A stretch of DNA of 64,000 nucleotides, from contig RXJR01000010.1 in assembly GCA_003963305.1 (NCBI GenBank), forward strand, positions 62,001 to 126,000. Direction: 5' to 3'. Both the position numbers and the translations under genes were made by a program. Shown one piece after another: positions 35,022-46,837 of this stretch (position 1 is its first letter; each line of letters opens with the position of its first letter). Source of the DNA: Candidatus Melainabacteria bacterium. GTDB lineage: Bacteria; Cyanobacteriota; Vampirovibrionia; Obscuribacterales; Obscuribacteraceae. The notes beneath the pieces were generated by a model, which worked only from the letters and a program-made list of their open reading frames with translations, did no database searches and had not been told where the DNA came from.

Positions 35022-36434
35022 TTAATCCACGCGAACTATAGGCGGTGGCAACCAATCACCGTTGAGAACAGCAGTTTTCGGTGCATACAAGCGCATGGTC
35101 AAACTGATCTCACCAGATGCAGGTGATGGTAGCCAGTTTGATTCTTTATCCGGACCGGGCGATTCGTGTTGAACATACAAATCAATCGAGCCGTCAGCGT
35201 TTTTCTTAAGAGGCATCCAGGAACTTACCGCAAATCGATTCAGTACGTTTGCGACCTGGAAACCTTCTTTGTCGTACATTGTCACCGACCAGAATGCATC
35301 CACTGGTGGCACATGCTCTTTATCAAAGTGCAAGGTGTATTTCTTGTCACCGGTGATTACCTGGCCTTTGCTGTCGAGCACGCTAATCGGATAGATAGCG
35401 TCTTCCGGCTGATTCGCACCCAATCCAGCTAAGGCTACGATAGCGCGCTTGAAGTAGGAATCACCGTAGACACCCATCGTGTCTACACCGATTGACCAGC
35501 AGCCCTTAACCTGACCTATGGATGCAGTTTTTGCCTGCATCTGTTTAAGAGCCTCTTCAGTTCCACGTTTGAATTCAGCCGCAGTAGCAGCATCGAACTG
35601 TTTCAGATCAAATGGCTTACCAGGTGCAAAGCCGATCCGTTTCAGTCTGGTCAGCATGGACCAGTCAGTGCTGTGCGGCGGATTCAGTTTCATCAATTCG
35701 GCACCATATGCAAAAAACTTTTCAGGCGGCATTTGCGCAACATAACGAAGCGGCTCGGTCTTAGGGTCGATCTCCGGATCGGCTTTAGCCTCTAGCGGCT
35801 GGGCAGTTTTACCGACCTGCGAAAGCGGTGTGACTGTGAAACCGTCTTGCACCTTGTGCACTGCCTCGTAATCAGCCGGTCCGTTGGTTTGCGTACGGCC
35901 GATGATCCAGAAGTGCGGAGTTGGACTCTCAATTTTCTCGGCATCGGCAGGAAGATTTCCTGACCAGCCGGCGCTCACCACAGCGAATTTTTTCGCACCA
36001 GTGCCGCTGGTTCTCCAGCCTGGAACAGCAAAAACATCTGACCACATATCAAGCATAGGCAACAGATAATAGCGACCACCAGTGTCGGGAACGCTTACAA
36101 TCACTGGTTCTTTGGTTACATCTACCCAGGCGATACTGTACAGCGTATCGAAGTTGGGTCTGACGACTGTCCTCATCTCGGCAGGCGGATATGCACGAAT
36201 GTGTTGAAATGAGTTGGTTGGTCCGAAACCAGGCACTTTTCCGGCTGGAATGCTGGTCATCTGGCGACGAGTAACGTCCATCAACACGAGTGGATACAGA
36301 TAACAATAGCCTTGCAATGCGATGTCATGTACTTCCGCCTGCGTAACAGGCTTCGTTTCTGCAGCTGTAACCATAGGTGTTTCTCCAAAGAAGTAATAAA
36401 GCGCACAGAGGATAACAATAAATAATTTGGCCAT
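35022..36434 (-). CDS. Secreted DUF1254/DUF1214 protein
   Basis: A 470-residue protein with a signal peptide (residues 1-25, LFIVILCALYYFF). The N-terminal DUF1254 region shows YCYLYPLVLMDVTRRQM, RTVVRPNFDTLYSIAWVDV and GRYYLLPMLDMWSDVFAVPG; the C-terminal DUF1214 region shows VPPVDAFWSVTMYD and the terminal WLPSP / MRLYAPK block. The pair occurs widely as a periplasmic protein of unknown biochemical function. ATG 36434 after TTGGAGACCAA. Ordinary codon use. Confidence 0.9.
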   Translation of the reverse strand: MAKLFIVILCALYYFFGETPMVTAAETKPVTQAEVHDIALQGYCYLYPLVLMDVTRRQMTSIPAGKVPGFGPTNSFQHIRAYPPAEMRTVVRPNFDTLYSIAWVDVTKEPVIVSVPDTGGRYYLLPMLDMWSDVFAVPGWRTSGTGAKKFAVVSAGWSGNLPADAEKIESPTPHFWIIGRTQTNGPADYEAVHKVQDGFTVTPLSQVGKTAQPLEAKADPEIDPKTEPLRYVAQMPPEKFFAYGAELMKLNPPHSTDWSMLTRLKRIGFAPGKPFDLKQFDAATAAEFKRGTEEALKQMQAKTASIGQVKGCWSIGVDTMGVYGDSYFKRAIVALAGLGANQPEDAIYPISVLDSKGQVITGDKKYTLHFDKEHVPPVDAFWSVTMYDKEGFQVANVLNRFAVSSWMPLKKNADGSIDLYVQHESPGPDKESNWLPSPASGEISLTMRLYAPKTAVLNGDWLPPPIVRVD

Positions 36435-36661
36435 TTGGTCTCCAAGAAGCGAATCTGTGCCTGATGCTCATCAGTTCTGAGTATTATAGACAGCTATTGT
36501 CGCCCGCTAGTTATCTTTCATTTGCGCAAACACCTCGACAACTGACAGTCGGGCATTGCATCTGGATCATTACAAGACACCGACAGACTGCCGCTTTCAG
36601 TACTGAAAAGCTTCATAAGTCCCCGCTTCGAGATCTCTTTTCACGGAATCTTTATTGTTGA

Positions 36662-38056
36662 ATGAAAAAGTTTATCGCTCATAACCGTTCAAAAAACCTG
36701 ATTCTTTCACTTTTCTTTCTGCAACTTGTTTGTCCGCCGGCCTTAGCCGAAGCCGTGACAAGCAGCCCGGCGGCGCCTGTTCAAGCAGATTTTAGAAGCC
36801 AGTATTCAGCGATCACCAAACGTATCTTGATGGAGTCAATCGCGCTGGAGCGCCTCAGTCTGGAATATCGAAGAAAGAGTGTGCATCGTTCGCAGTTTAA
36901 CAAGTTTGTCTTCTTCGGAACACAAGAAGCTGGCGCAGCTACCGGTTTAGCCTTTGAAGCAACCGCTGTGCAACAGTTTGGCAGAGCACGAAGACGAGTG
37001 CGTGACTTTGAACCGGACACTCTGGGCAACGGACTTAGAGCGGTTGAAATCGGCTCGATCGTTGCAGGATCAGGCTCTGGATACATGCTCTCAGCCAATC
37101 TCGCTAAATACATCCAGGCGCGCAAACAAGGAAAAGACACCGCGTCGACCAACAGAGCCGTCACTGCACATCTAAAAGAAGTCGACAAGCTACTGGCAGA
37201 AAGAAAACAACTGGTCGAAGCAAATAGCGGCGATCCCATTTACAACCGAGCCGTGATTGAAGGAAAAGTGCTTGAGGGTCTGCGTGGATGCTTTGTCGAT
37301 GAGTACAGCCAGTTCAGCGCTAACACTACAAGTTCTGCGGCGACGGAAAACCTCTTTTTCCTGCTTAACGCATCCTACAATATCCTCGGCGCTGTAGCAG
37401 CCGAAGTCGGCTATAAGTCACTGACCCAGCCACGCTTGAACGGTACCTCCAACATCCTGTTCACCATCAGCGGTGCCATGGCTGCAGCGACTCCGCTCTT
37501 GTGTGCAGCCGAGTTGAAACTCTATCGCAAGCATTTGCTGGCGGCACAGCAACGCAAATTCGGGGTTTCGCAAAAGCAAATCGAAGAATTACCGGCGCTG
37601 CGCAAACAACTGGAAGACCTGTCTGCTGCCACGCAAGAGACGCCTTCGACGAATTCCACGCAACGACTGGCTATCTACAGTCAAGCGGGTGATCTGTTCG
37701 AGAAGCAATTAAACAGTGAAGTAAAAACGATGCAGCAACTAAATAAGGTGGCACTGCAAAACTCGATCGCCGGTCCTGCGATTGGTTCGCTGCTGATGAC
37801 GCAAGGCATTTTAGGCACCAGAGGCTATTATCACTACTTTCCCTGGCGTGTGCGTAAGCAATTCGACCTGAACTACAAGGGAGCAATTTGCGGTACAGTC
37901 GGAACCAGTATGGCTGTACTCGGCAACGCATCCTGGCTGGTGGCCAGCATGGTGTACGAGCACCATCTGAAGAAGCATAAACGTATGCCAGAACAGTTAA
38001 TCGATCAGCGACTGGAACACCTGAAAGAAGTCGAGAATTATGTTTCAACTCTATAA
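36662..38056 (+). CDS. Exported protein paralogous to the 18278 lipoprotein
   Basis: A 464-residue protein with a signal peptide (KNLILSLFFLQLVCPPALAEA). The rest is helical with hydrophobic, glycine-rich stretches (GSIVAGSGSGYMLSANLAKYI; TISGAMAAATPLLCAAELKLY) and a C-terminal segment GTVGTSMAVLGNASWLVASM. It aligns in blocks with 18278-19870 (EVDKLLAER, EGKVLEGLR, NSIAGPAIG). No known domain. It is followed after 12 bases by the TIG-domain gene, suggesting an operon. Of its first 20 codons only 8 end in G or C. Confidence 0.8.
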   Translation: MKKFIAHNRSKNLILSLFFLQLVCPPALAEAVTSSPAAPVQADFRSQYSAITKRILMESIALERLSLEYRRKSVHRSQFNKFVFFGTQEAGAATGLAFEATAVQQFGRARRRVRDFEPDTLGNGLRAVEIGSIVAGSGSGYMLSANLAKYIQARKQGKDTASTNRAVTAHLKEVDKLLAERKQLVEANSGDPIYNRAVIEGKVLEGLRGCFVDEYSQFSANTTSSAATENLFFLLNASYNILGAVAAEVGYKSLTQPRLNGTSNILFTISGAMAAATPLLCAAELKLYRKHLLAAQQRKFGVSQKQIEELPALRKQLEDLSAATQETPSTNSTQRLAIYSQAGDLFEKQLNSEVKTMQQLNKVALQNSIAGPAIGSLLMTQGILGTRGYYHYFPWRVRKQFDLNYKGAICGTVGTSMAVLGNASWLVASMVYEHHLKKHKRMPEQLIDQRLEHLKEVENYVSTL

Positions 38057-38068
38057 CGGAGGCATCAG

Positions 38069-39100
38069 ATGCGAGTAAATGCTCGAATTGTCAGATCTTT
38101 GAACCATGCAGCGTTATCTCGCGGTAGCGCTTCATCTTTTGCCACACCGTCATATTTTGTTGGCTCGATATTTTCTGCTCTTGTTGGCGCCGCATTTTTC
38201 GCCGCAACGCCGTGTTTTGCCGTCAACACCGATATGGCCCTTCTGCAAGAATCGAAGCCACTTGTAACAAGGGCGGGCGCCTGGCACAGCTGGGGCGATA
38301 ATCTTCATTTGAAGACTGGTCAGGACAGACTACCACTTGTTTTTGAAGTTGAGAATGGAGCGGAAGGAAGACCGAAAGCATCCGACCTGCAGATCACGCT
38401 CAACCGCAGTCCTCTGGCTGACTTCAGCCACTTCAAAGGCAATGCGAATTTCACAATCGATATGTCCGGCAAATTACATACGGGAAACAACTCACTGCAG
38501 GTGAGAGGATTTGGTCCATCAGGTGCGTGGCTCAAATGGCGGCTTTTCATCAAAAGACCAATCATCACCTCGGTAACACCACAGACTCTCAGTGCCGTGG
38601 ACCGGCTCACCATACGAGGGCAAAATTTCTGCGAGCACAAGGACCGCATCAAAGTAACGATTGGAGGCAAGCCCGTCAGGCTCATTAGCAGCAACGCCAA
38701 CGAAATCGTTTGCAAACCACCTGAGCGCGTTGACCCAGGCAATCAGAAGCTCACTGTTTCCGTACATTCTGTGGAAAGTACTCCATTTGACGTTTCGGTT
38801 AAAGCCGCTCCTCGAATTACATTCATCGACACACTCTCAACACCGCCCCTGCACGATGTTACGGTGCGCGGCGATGGCTTTTCCCCTGTCATCTCAGAGA
38901 ACACTGTCATGGTAGGAAGCCGCTCGGCGCGGATCGTATCAGCCACCAGATCTAGTATTACATTCACGATTCCGGACATGCACTTTCCGGACTGGCATGT
39001 GCCAATTAGAGTAATAACAAATGGAATGACATCGAAAGAAAGAATATTCATCCATCTCGACATGCGACTGATACCAAACGAAGGACATCCGATTCCCTAA
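38069..39100 (+). CDS. Exported IPT/TIG-domain protein
   Basis: A 343-residue secreted protein with a long N-terminal region containing a hydrophobic export segment (SIFSALVGAAFFAATPCFA, about 33-51). Two IPT/TIG immunoglobulin-like domains follow: PIITSVTPQTLSAVDRLTIRGQNF (about 169-255) and PRITFIDTLSTPPLHDVTVRGDGFSP (about 256-335). Such domains bind proteins or surface structures. ATG 38069 follows GGAGGCATCAG. It is cotranscribed with the preceding paralogous-family gene. Confidence 0.82.
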   Translation: MRVNARIVRSLNHAALSRGSASSFATPSYFVGSIFSALVGAAFFAATPCFAVNTDMALLQESKPLVTRAGAWHSWGDNLHLKTGQDRLPLVFEVENGAEGRPKASDLQITLNRSPLADFSHFKGNANFTIDMSGKLHTGNNSLQVRGFGPSGAWLKWRLFIKRPIITSVTPQTLSAVDRLTIRGQNFCEHKDRIKVTIGGKPVRLISSNANEIVCKPPERVDPGNQKLTVSVHSVESTPFDVSVKAAPRITFIDTLSTPPLHDVTVRGDGFSPVISENTVMVGSRSARIVSATRSSITFTIPDMHFPDWHVPIRVITNGMTSKERIFIHLDMRLIPNEGHPIP

Positions 39101-39218
39101 AACGCTCATGCAGTGAGGCAGAGCGGCGGGCTCAAAGCAACACTCTAATGCTCAGAATTCATCTATACTATATTGATTAATAGTAGCAGTCCTCAAAAAA
39201 GACACTCAGAGAAGAGCC

Positions 39219-39248
39219 GGGGTGGGCACCTGATACGGTGCCCACCCC
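39219..39248 (-). terminator. Perfect 12-base hairpin after the tandem-AAA FtsH gene
   Basis: GGGGTGGGCACC / GGTGCCCACCCC around a 6-base loop, 6 bases past the stop, with TTTTTT further along the minus strand. Confidence 0.8.
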
Positions 39249-39254
39249 TCAGCT

Positions 39255-42368
<3,114 letters not shown>

Positions 42369-43016
42369 CTTTCTGCTCCCTTCTTGTCATAGCCGTCTAA
42401 TGCGGCCTGATTGATAACAGTCAAGCGTTCAGGAACAATTCCTGAACTCACTGAACTATGTCAGCGAAGAGCGAGCGTTGTCCATCGCCATTGTTGGCGC
42501 TCGCCTGGCGAAGAGCTCTCACATTGCTCGAAACCTCAAACTCGGGTCTTAAAACACTGAACGGAGCCGATTCCACGCCGGTTATGGCGCAAGCAGATAG
42601 GCTTTCTTCAGGGCAAGTTACAAGTGGGCCGAGAGTTTCGTTTGGTTAGGGGCAAGAGAGATACTCTTACCGTATTGAACTGCTCGGCTCGATGTCAAGA
42701 TTAATCATACAGAGAACATTAAGCCCCTGTGTGAGCCCGGCAGTGGCGCTGCGCAAGCAAGTAAGAGATTCGACGGCTGGAACCCTCCACCCCACGCGCC
42801 CTGGACTCATGTAGCGCCGCTGCGCCACCTGGCCGGTCAGACAGTCCATCCGACAGGGCTAGCGCACTCGCCGCAGCAGTGTTGGAGAAATTAGCTGCGG
42901 CAAGACTTTATTGATTTATTGCAGCACCTTGTTGCCTTTCAATGCCCACTTCTGAATCAGCAAATCGATGTCCGAATCTTCCCAGTTGTGGTGCCACAAC
43001 TGCCAATAATAGGTCA
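42369..43016. other. Non-coding stretch, no gene recognised
   Basis: About 650 bases between the start of the tandem-AAA FtsH gene and the YceI stop. It should contain the FtsH promoter (minus strand, near 42370-42480). Short frames here lack ribosome binding sites. No RNA family or repeat was identified. Confidence 0.4.
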
Positions 43017-43688
43017 CTATTTCTTGACCGCATCTATCTTGATCACGATCGTAATGGCTTTGTTGATCCAGACGAAGCCATCAGGATGCAGCTTCTTCAA
43101 GGTGAGGTTGTAATCACCTTGATCCACGACGGTTGAACCGATGGCAGAGAGGCGACTCTGACCAGCTTTACCAGTGGTTAGTTTTGGCAAATCCATGAGG
43201 ACATCAACAACTCTGGTCACACCGTGAAGGGTAAATTTGCCAGTCAATACATACTTATTCGTTGAACTCTTCGAGCCTGAGTTTTTTCCATTCAAAGCTC
43301 TCTTAGCGCCGCTGCCGCTGCCCGCCTGCTTAGCAAATTTAGTCGAAACGAATGAGGCATCGGCATATTTCGCCACATCGAAATAACCAACACTTTTCAG
43401 GTCTTCATCCCTTTTGACGATGCTTGTTGAAATCGTACTCAAGGGAATCTTCGCCAAGACCCTGGAACCATCAGGCATGGCAGGGTCGTACTGCACTTCC
43501 CCTGATACATTGCTGAAGGTGCCCTGAACACTCATTGATGCACCATTTTTTGTATAGAAGTGCACATTCGAAGTTTTGCTGTCTATAGTCCAGCTACTCG
43601 AACCAGCCATTGCATGCAAAGGGAAGCCAGACTGAACTGCAATCAGGCAAAGCAAGAGACTACCGTATTGGATCTTCAACTTCTGCAC
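43017..43688 (-). CDS. YceI-family periplasmic lipid-binding protein
   Basis: A 223-residue exported lipocalin-like protein. Signal peptide at about 1-28, then SSSWTIDSKTSNVHFYTKN, matching the YceI opening W.ID..hS.v.F, and LTGKFTLHGVTRVVDVLMDL, the diagnostic second block. A low-complexity insert (GSGSGAKRALNGKNSGSKSS) sits at about 123-142. Members bind polyprenoid or amide-type lipids. GTG start at 43688. The AT-rich upstream region has another TAGTATAGTA-like element. Confidence 0.88.
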   Translation of the reverse strand: MQKLKIQYGSLLLCLIAVQSGFPLHAMAGSSSWTIDSKTSNVHFYTKNGASMSVQGTFSNVSGEVQYDPAMPDGSRVLAKIPLSTISTSIVKRDEDLKSVGYFDVAKYADASFVSTKFAKQAGSGSGAKRALNGKNSGSKSSTNKYVLTGKFTLHGVTRVVDVLMDLPKLTTGKAGQSRLSAIGSTVVDQGDYNLTLKKLHPDGFVWINKAITIVIKIDAVKK

Positions 43689-43926
43689 TTCGCGGGGACA
43701 CCTTCTGGTTCCATATTGCCAAACCTGGCGAAAATTGCAAGCCCACCCCTTGGTGAGGTTTACACAACCTCAACTGATGCTCTACAAGTTCACAGATCTC
43801 ACTGCGTTTCGGCGGTTCGGCGACGCACTATCTACTTAGTATAGTAGAAAACTGGGAAAGAAATAGCACTATCAGCAGTGGCACATTCAGAACCATACAA
43901 CAGGGATTCGAATCAAGCATCCAGGC

Positions 43927-43955
43927 GCTCAAGGCAGCGTGCAACCGCCTTGAGC
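43927..43955 (-). terminator. Terminator hairpin of the copper/sulfur operon
   Basis: GCTCAAGGC / GCCTTGAGC, nine perfect pairs with an 11-base loop, 20 bases past the last stop of the operon. Confidence 0.75.
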
Positions 43956-43974
43956 AACCCGATGCTAAAAGAAA

Positions 43975-44145
43975 CTAGAAGATCGAGACGCCGAAAATCA
44001 TCGTCGCCACAAACGCGCCCAGCGTGCCGGCGACTAGAACAGCGAGAAACGTGAGCGTGTAATACTGCGGCGGAACCGGGTCAGGCACCGTGTGGTAGCC
44101 TTCCAGCTGACGCAGGAAGTGACGGTCTGGCAAGTTAGTAGGCAT
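43975..44145 (-). CDS. Small single-pass membrane protein (56 aa)
   Basis: A 56-residue protein starting MPTNLPDRHFLRQLEGYH at the ATG at 44145, after TGGAGCAAAACGG. It has a proline-rich, tyrosine-containing segment (HTVPDPVPPQYYTL) and one C-terminal membrane helix (FLAVLVAGTLGAFVATMIF). Size and topology suggest an accessory subunit. It is the last gene of the operon, 58 bases after the cysteine-desulfurase-like gene, with a GCGGGTGG/CCACCCGC hairpin in that gap. Confidence 0.68.
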   Translation of the reverse strand: MPTNLPDRHFLRQLEGYHTVPDPVPPQYYTLTFLAVLVAGTLGAFVATMIFGVSIF

Positions 44146-44203
44146 CCGTTTTGCTCCAGATTGGCGGGTGGCAGCCGGAGCAGAGACCACCCGCGCTGAT
44201 TGA

Positions 44204-45487
44204 CTAGATGTTGCTGCGAAGCACTTCAATCAAGCGATCGATTTCTGCCTCGCTGGTGTACACATGCATGCTGACTCGCACGTAGTCGTCGCCATCCTGA
44301 ACAGTGGTCAGGCAGTGGTCGCCGGTGCGCACGAGTATATCCTCGCTTTCGAGCAGAAACGCCAGGTCACTGGTCGAGACATGCTCGAATCTGAACGAAA
44401 CGATGCCGAATCCGCGATGGCAACCACAGCGGTCGACTCCCGGCGAAAAGTCAATTCCAGGCAGGGTTTTCAGCTTGCTGTACAAGCTACGAGTCAAAGC
44501 CGACAGCCTGCGATCCACGACGCCCAAACCGCCAATGGACTCGATGAAATCCAGAGCAGCGCCCAGCGAAAGAATAGCGGGAATGTTCTGTGTGCCCGCC
44601 TCGAGCAGAGTCGCTGCCGATTGCGGCGAAACGCTGAATTCACTTCCGGGCGCCCTCGTCATGCCACCACCGACGATGACAGGCTTAAGCTGCCCCAGCA
44701 ACGACTTGCGCACATAGAGCACGCCAACGCCGTTGCTGCTGAACATCTTGTGCCCTGAGAAGGAAAGAAAATCGACGTTGAGTCGCCTGACATTGACCGG
44801 GCGATGCCCGATGCTCTGACTGGCGTCAAGCGAAATCAAGACTTTCCGTCCGACAATCTTGCGAATCTCACCGATCTCCATGTCCAGTCCGAAAAGATGA
44901 TGAACATGGCTGACCGCAATCAAACGAGTGCGATCGCTAAGAGCTTCGCGAATGCTCTTGAGCTCATAGTCGCCCTCATGGTGAAGCCGAATCGGAACGA
45001 TGTTGATCTCGATTCCGAACTGCTTGAGAGTCGACTGCAAGTTCAACCACGGCAGCACCGTCGACTTGTGGTCTTGCAAACAGAGCATGATCTCATCGCC
45101 GGATTTGAGATTAGCCAGCCCCCACGACAGAGCCACGAGATTCAGACTCTCAGTAGCTCCGCTCGTGAAGCAGACTGTTTCGGGAGTAGCGCCGATAAAA
45201 CGAGCGACGCGAGCGCGCGTTTCTTCCAGGCGAGCACTGAGTTTAGTGCTGCGTGCGTAGGCAGCGCGCGCAGAGTTAGAGCACTCATAGGCGAGGAATT
45301 CACTCACCACGTCGATAACAGTCTGCGGCTTCTGAGTCGTAGCAGCGTTATCGAAGAAGATGGTGTTCGGTTCGCGTTGAAACACAGGAAACAGCTGCCG
45401 AACCGCATCTACAGAGAAAGCCTGCGGTTCGACAGCGCAACTGTCAGGCGGTGGCGTTGCACCACTGACCTTTCTTTTCTTGGTCAT
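44204..45487 (-). CDS. SufS-like cysteine desulfurase (class V aminotransferase fold)
   Basis: A 427-residue PLP enzyme. It starts at ATG 45487 (MTKKRKVSG) after AGGAAGTGAGG; a longer frame overlaps the upstream gene. IFFDNAATTQKP opens the fold; Asp221 (LDASQS) and Lys247 in LSFSGHKMFS bind PLP, and Cys392 in VRTGDHCLTTV matches the mobile-loop Cys of SufS (RxGHHC). It should therefore release persulfide sulfur from cysteine, or selenium from selenocysteine. The N-terminal 28 residues are unusual. No sufE, sufU or sufBCD is adjacent; instead the gene follows, by 7 bases, a cysteine synthase-rhodanese fusion that could take or give the sulfur. Confidence 0.88.
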   Translation of the reverse strand: MTKKRKVSGATPPPDSCAVEPQAFSVDAVRQLFPVFQREPNTIFFDNAATTQKPQTVIDVVSEFLAYECSNSARAAYARSTKLSARLEETRARVARFIGATPETVCFTSGATESLNLVALSWGLANLKSGDEIMLCLQDHKSTVLPWLNLQSTLKQFGIEINIVPIRLHHEGDYELKSIREALSDRTRLIAVSHVHHLFGLDMEIGEIRKIVGRKVLISLDASQSIGHRPVNVRRLNVDFLSFSGHKMFSSNGVGVLYVRKSLLGQLKPVIVGGGMTRAPGSEFSVSPQSAATLLEAGTQNIPAILSLGAALDFIESIGGLGVVDRRLSALTRSLYSKLKTLPGIDFSPGVDRCGCHRGFGIVSFRFEHVSTSDLAFLLESEDILVRTGDHCLTTVQDGDDYVRVSMHVYTSEAEIDRLIEVLRSNI

Positions 45488-45494
45488 AAGAACC

Positions 45495-46826
45495 TCACTT
45501 CCTGGCAGAGACAGACTTCTGCAAGGGCTTGCCCGCATCGCGCCAGGCGATGAAGCCGCCTTTGAGCGATGCACAGTCGATGCCCTTGCTGGCGAAGTAA
45601 GCGACGAAACGCTTCGACTGGTCACCGACCGGACAAACGAAGAGAACACGCTGGTCTTGAGAGAAGGGCACGCCCCATTCAGCCAGATCGTCCAGCTGTT
45701 CTGTCGGCAGGTTGATGGAACCAGCGATGCGACCTGCTTTGAAAGCGAGCGCCCCACGCAGGTCGACAACCAGAGCTGACTTGCCGCCAGCGAGCCATTT
45801 TTCAGCAGCTGCCGGAGCCAGCTCCTTTGCTTTGCTCACCTGGCCGGCGTTGACGTTGCGCGGTGAGTCTTTGCGGGCTTCGACGCCAAACAGTTGCGGG
45901 CGGTACTTCTGCAGGTAACTGAGATACCACTCGACACGGTCGTTGACGATGAAGACAGCCTTTTTAGGCTCCGTCAAGGTCGCGTCGATTTCGCGCAACC
46001 GCTTCACGGCAGCGGTGAAGGCAGCGCCCGAGGTCGGTCCCGCCAGCACACCCATGCGCGTCAGCGTGACGATGCCATCGATAGCGTCATCGATTGAAAC
46101 CTCTACGATCTGCTGGTAGAGCTCTTTGCGGAACAGCCCCACCTCGAACATTTCGTCGGCATTGCGAATGCCGGGAACACCGTCGCCCTTCTTCGCCACC
46201 ACGCCAATCAGCTGCAACTTTTCGTTGTGCAAGCGCAGAAACTCGCTAGTGCCGCGAGACGAGCCTGTCGTACCCATACCGGCGATGAAGTAGTCGACAG
46301 GCGCGCCGCCGAGATCAGCGAGAATTTCAGGACCCGTGCCGTCAAAGTGAGCCGCTGTGTTCATCTCGTTGGTGAACTGCGTGGTATGCACGTACTTCCC
46401 CGGCTCAGCCGCTACCAGCCTTTCGATCCAGGCGATCGGATTGTTCGGGTCGCTGGGGTCGGGGCAGGAAGACATGCCCGGAAACTCGGTCACTTCAGCG
46501 CCGAGCAACTGCAGCATCTGCTTCACCTCACGCACCTGAATGCGGCTGGTGACGACGCGGAAGGGTACGCCGTGCATGTTGCAGATAATGGACATGGCTT
46601 TGGCCATGTTGCCGCTGGAAGACTCGATCACGGTCTGGTCGAGGGCAGCAGCACCGGCAATCTGACCTTGCAGGATCTTCCAGGCCGGGCGGTCCTTGAG
46701 CGATCCGAACGGATTCAGATGCTCGAGCTTGGCGTACAGCGTGATGTTTTTCAACCCGTGCACGGACGGGTCGATTTCCAGAAGCGGAGTGCGACCGATC
46801 AAATCGGTCATTTTCTTAACAAGCAT
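45495..46826 (-). CDS. Cysteine synthase-like PLP enzyme fused to rhodanese
   Basis: A 443-residue fusion. Residues about 1-310 are a fold-type II PLP enzyme of the CysK/CysM/SbnA family: IGRTPLLEI, PLP Lys44 in NPFGSLKDRPAW, the substrate loop ESSSGNMAKA (68-77), GMGTTGSSRG and GPTSGAAF. Residues about 335-440 are a rhodanese domain with VVDLRGALAFKAGRIAGSINLP and active-site Cys398 in FVCPVGDQS. It could make cysteine or a beta-substituted alanine and pass sulfur through the rhodanese Cys; which nucleophile it uses is unknown. ATG 46826 after AAGGAGACTGATT. Confidence 0.9.
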   Translation of the reverse strand: MLVKKMTDLIGRTPLLEIDPSVHGLKNITLYAKLEHLNPFGSLKDRPAWKILQGQIAGAAALDQTVIESSSGNMAKAMSIICNMHGVPFRVVTSRIQVREVKQMLQLLGAEVTEFPGMSSCPDPSDPNNPIAWIERLVAAEPGKYVHTTQFTNEMNTAAHFDGTGPEILADLGGAPVDYFIAGMGTTGSSRGTSEFLRLHNEKLQLIGVVAKKGDGVPGIRNADEMFEVGLFRKELYQQIVEVSIDDAIDGIVTLTRMGVLAGPTSGAAFTAAVKRLREIDATLTEPKKAVFIVNDRVEWYLSYLQKYRPQLFGVEARKDSPRNVNAGQVSKAKELAPAAAEKWLAGGKSALVVDLRGALAFKAGRIAGSINLPTEQLDDLAEWGVPFSQDQRVLFVCPVGDQSKRFVAYFASKGIDCASLKGGFIAWRDAGKPLQKSVSARK

Positions 46827-46837
46827 AATCAGTCTCC

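Noticed and set aside
43895-43975. tRNA-like element (GGGATTCGAATC string)
   Set aside because: No acceptor stem, D-arm or anticodon arm can be folded around it; the adjacent stem is the operon terminator.
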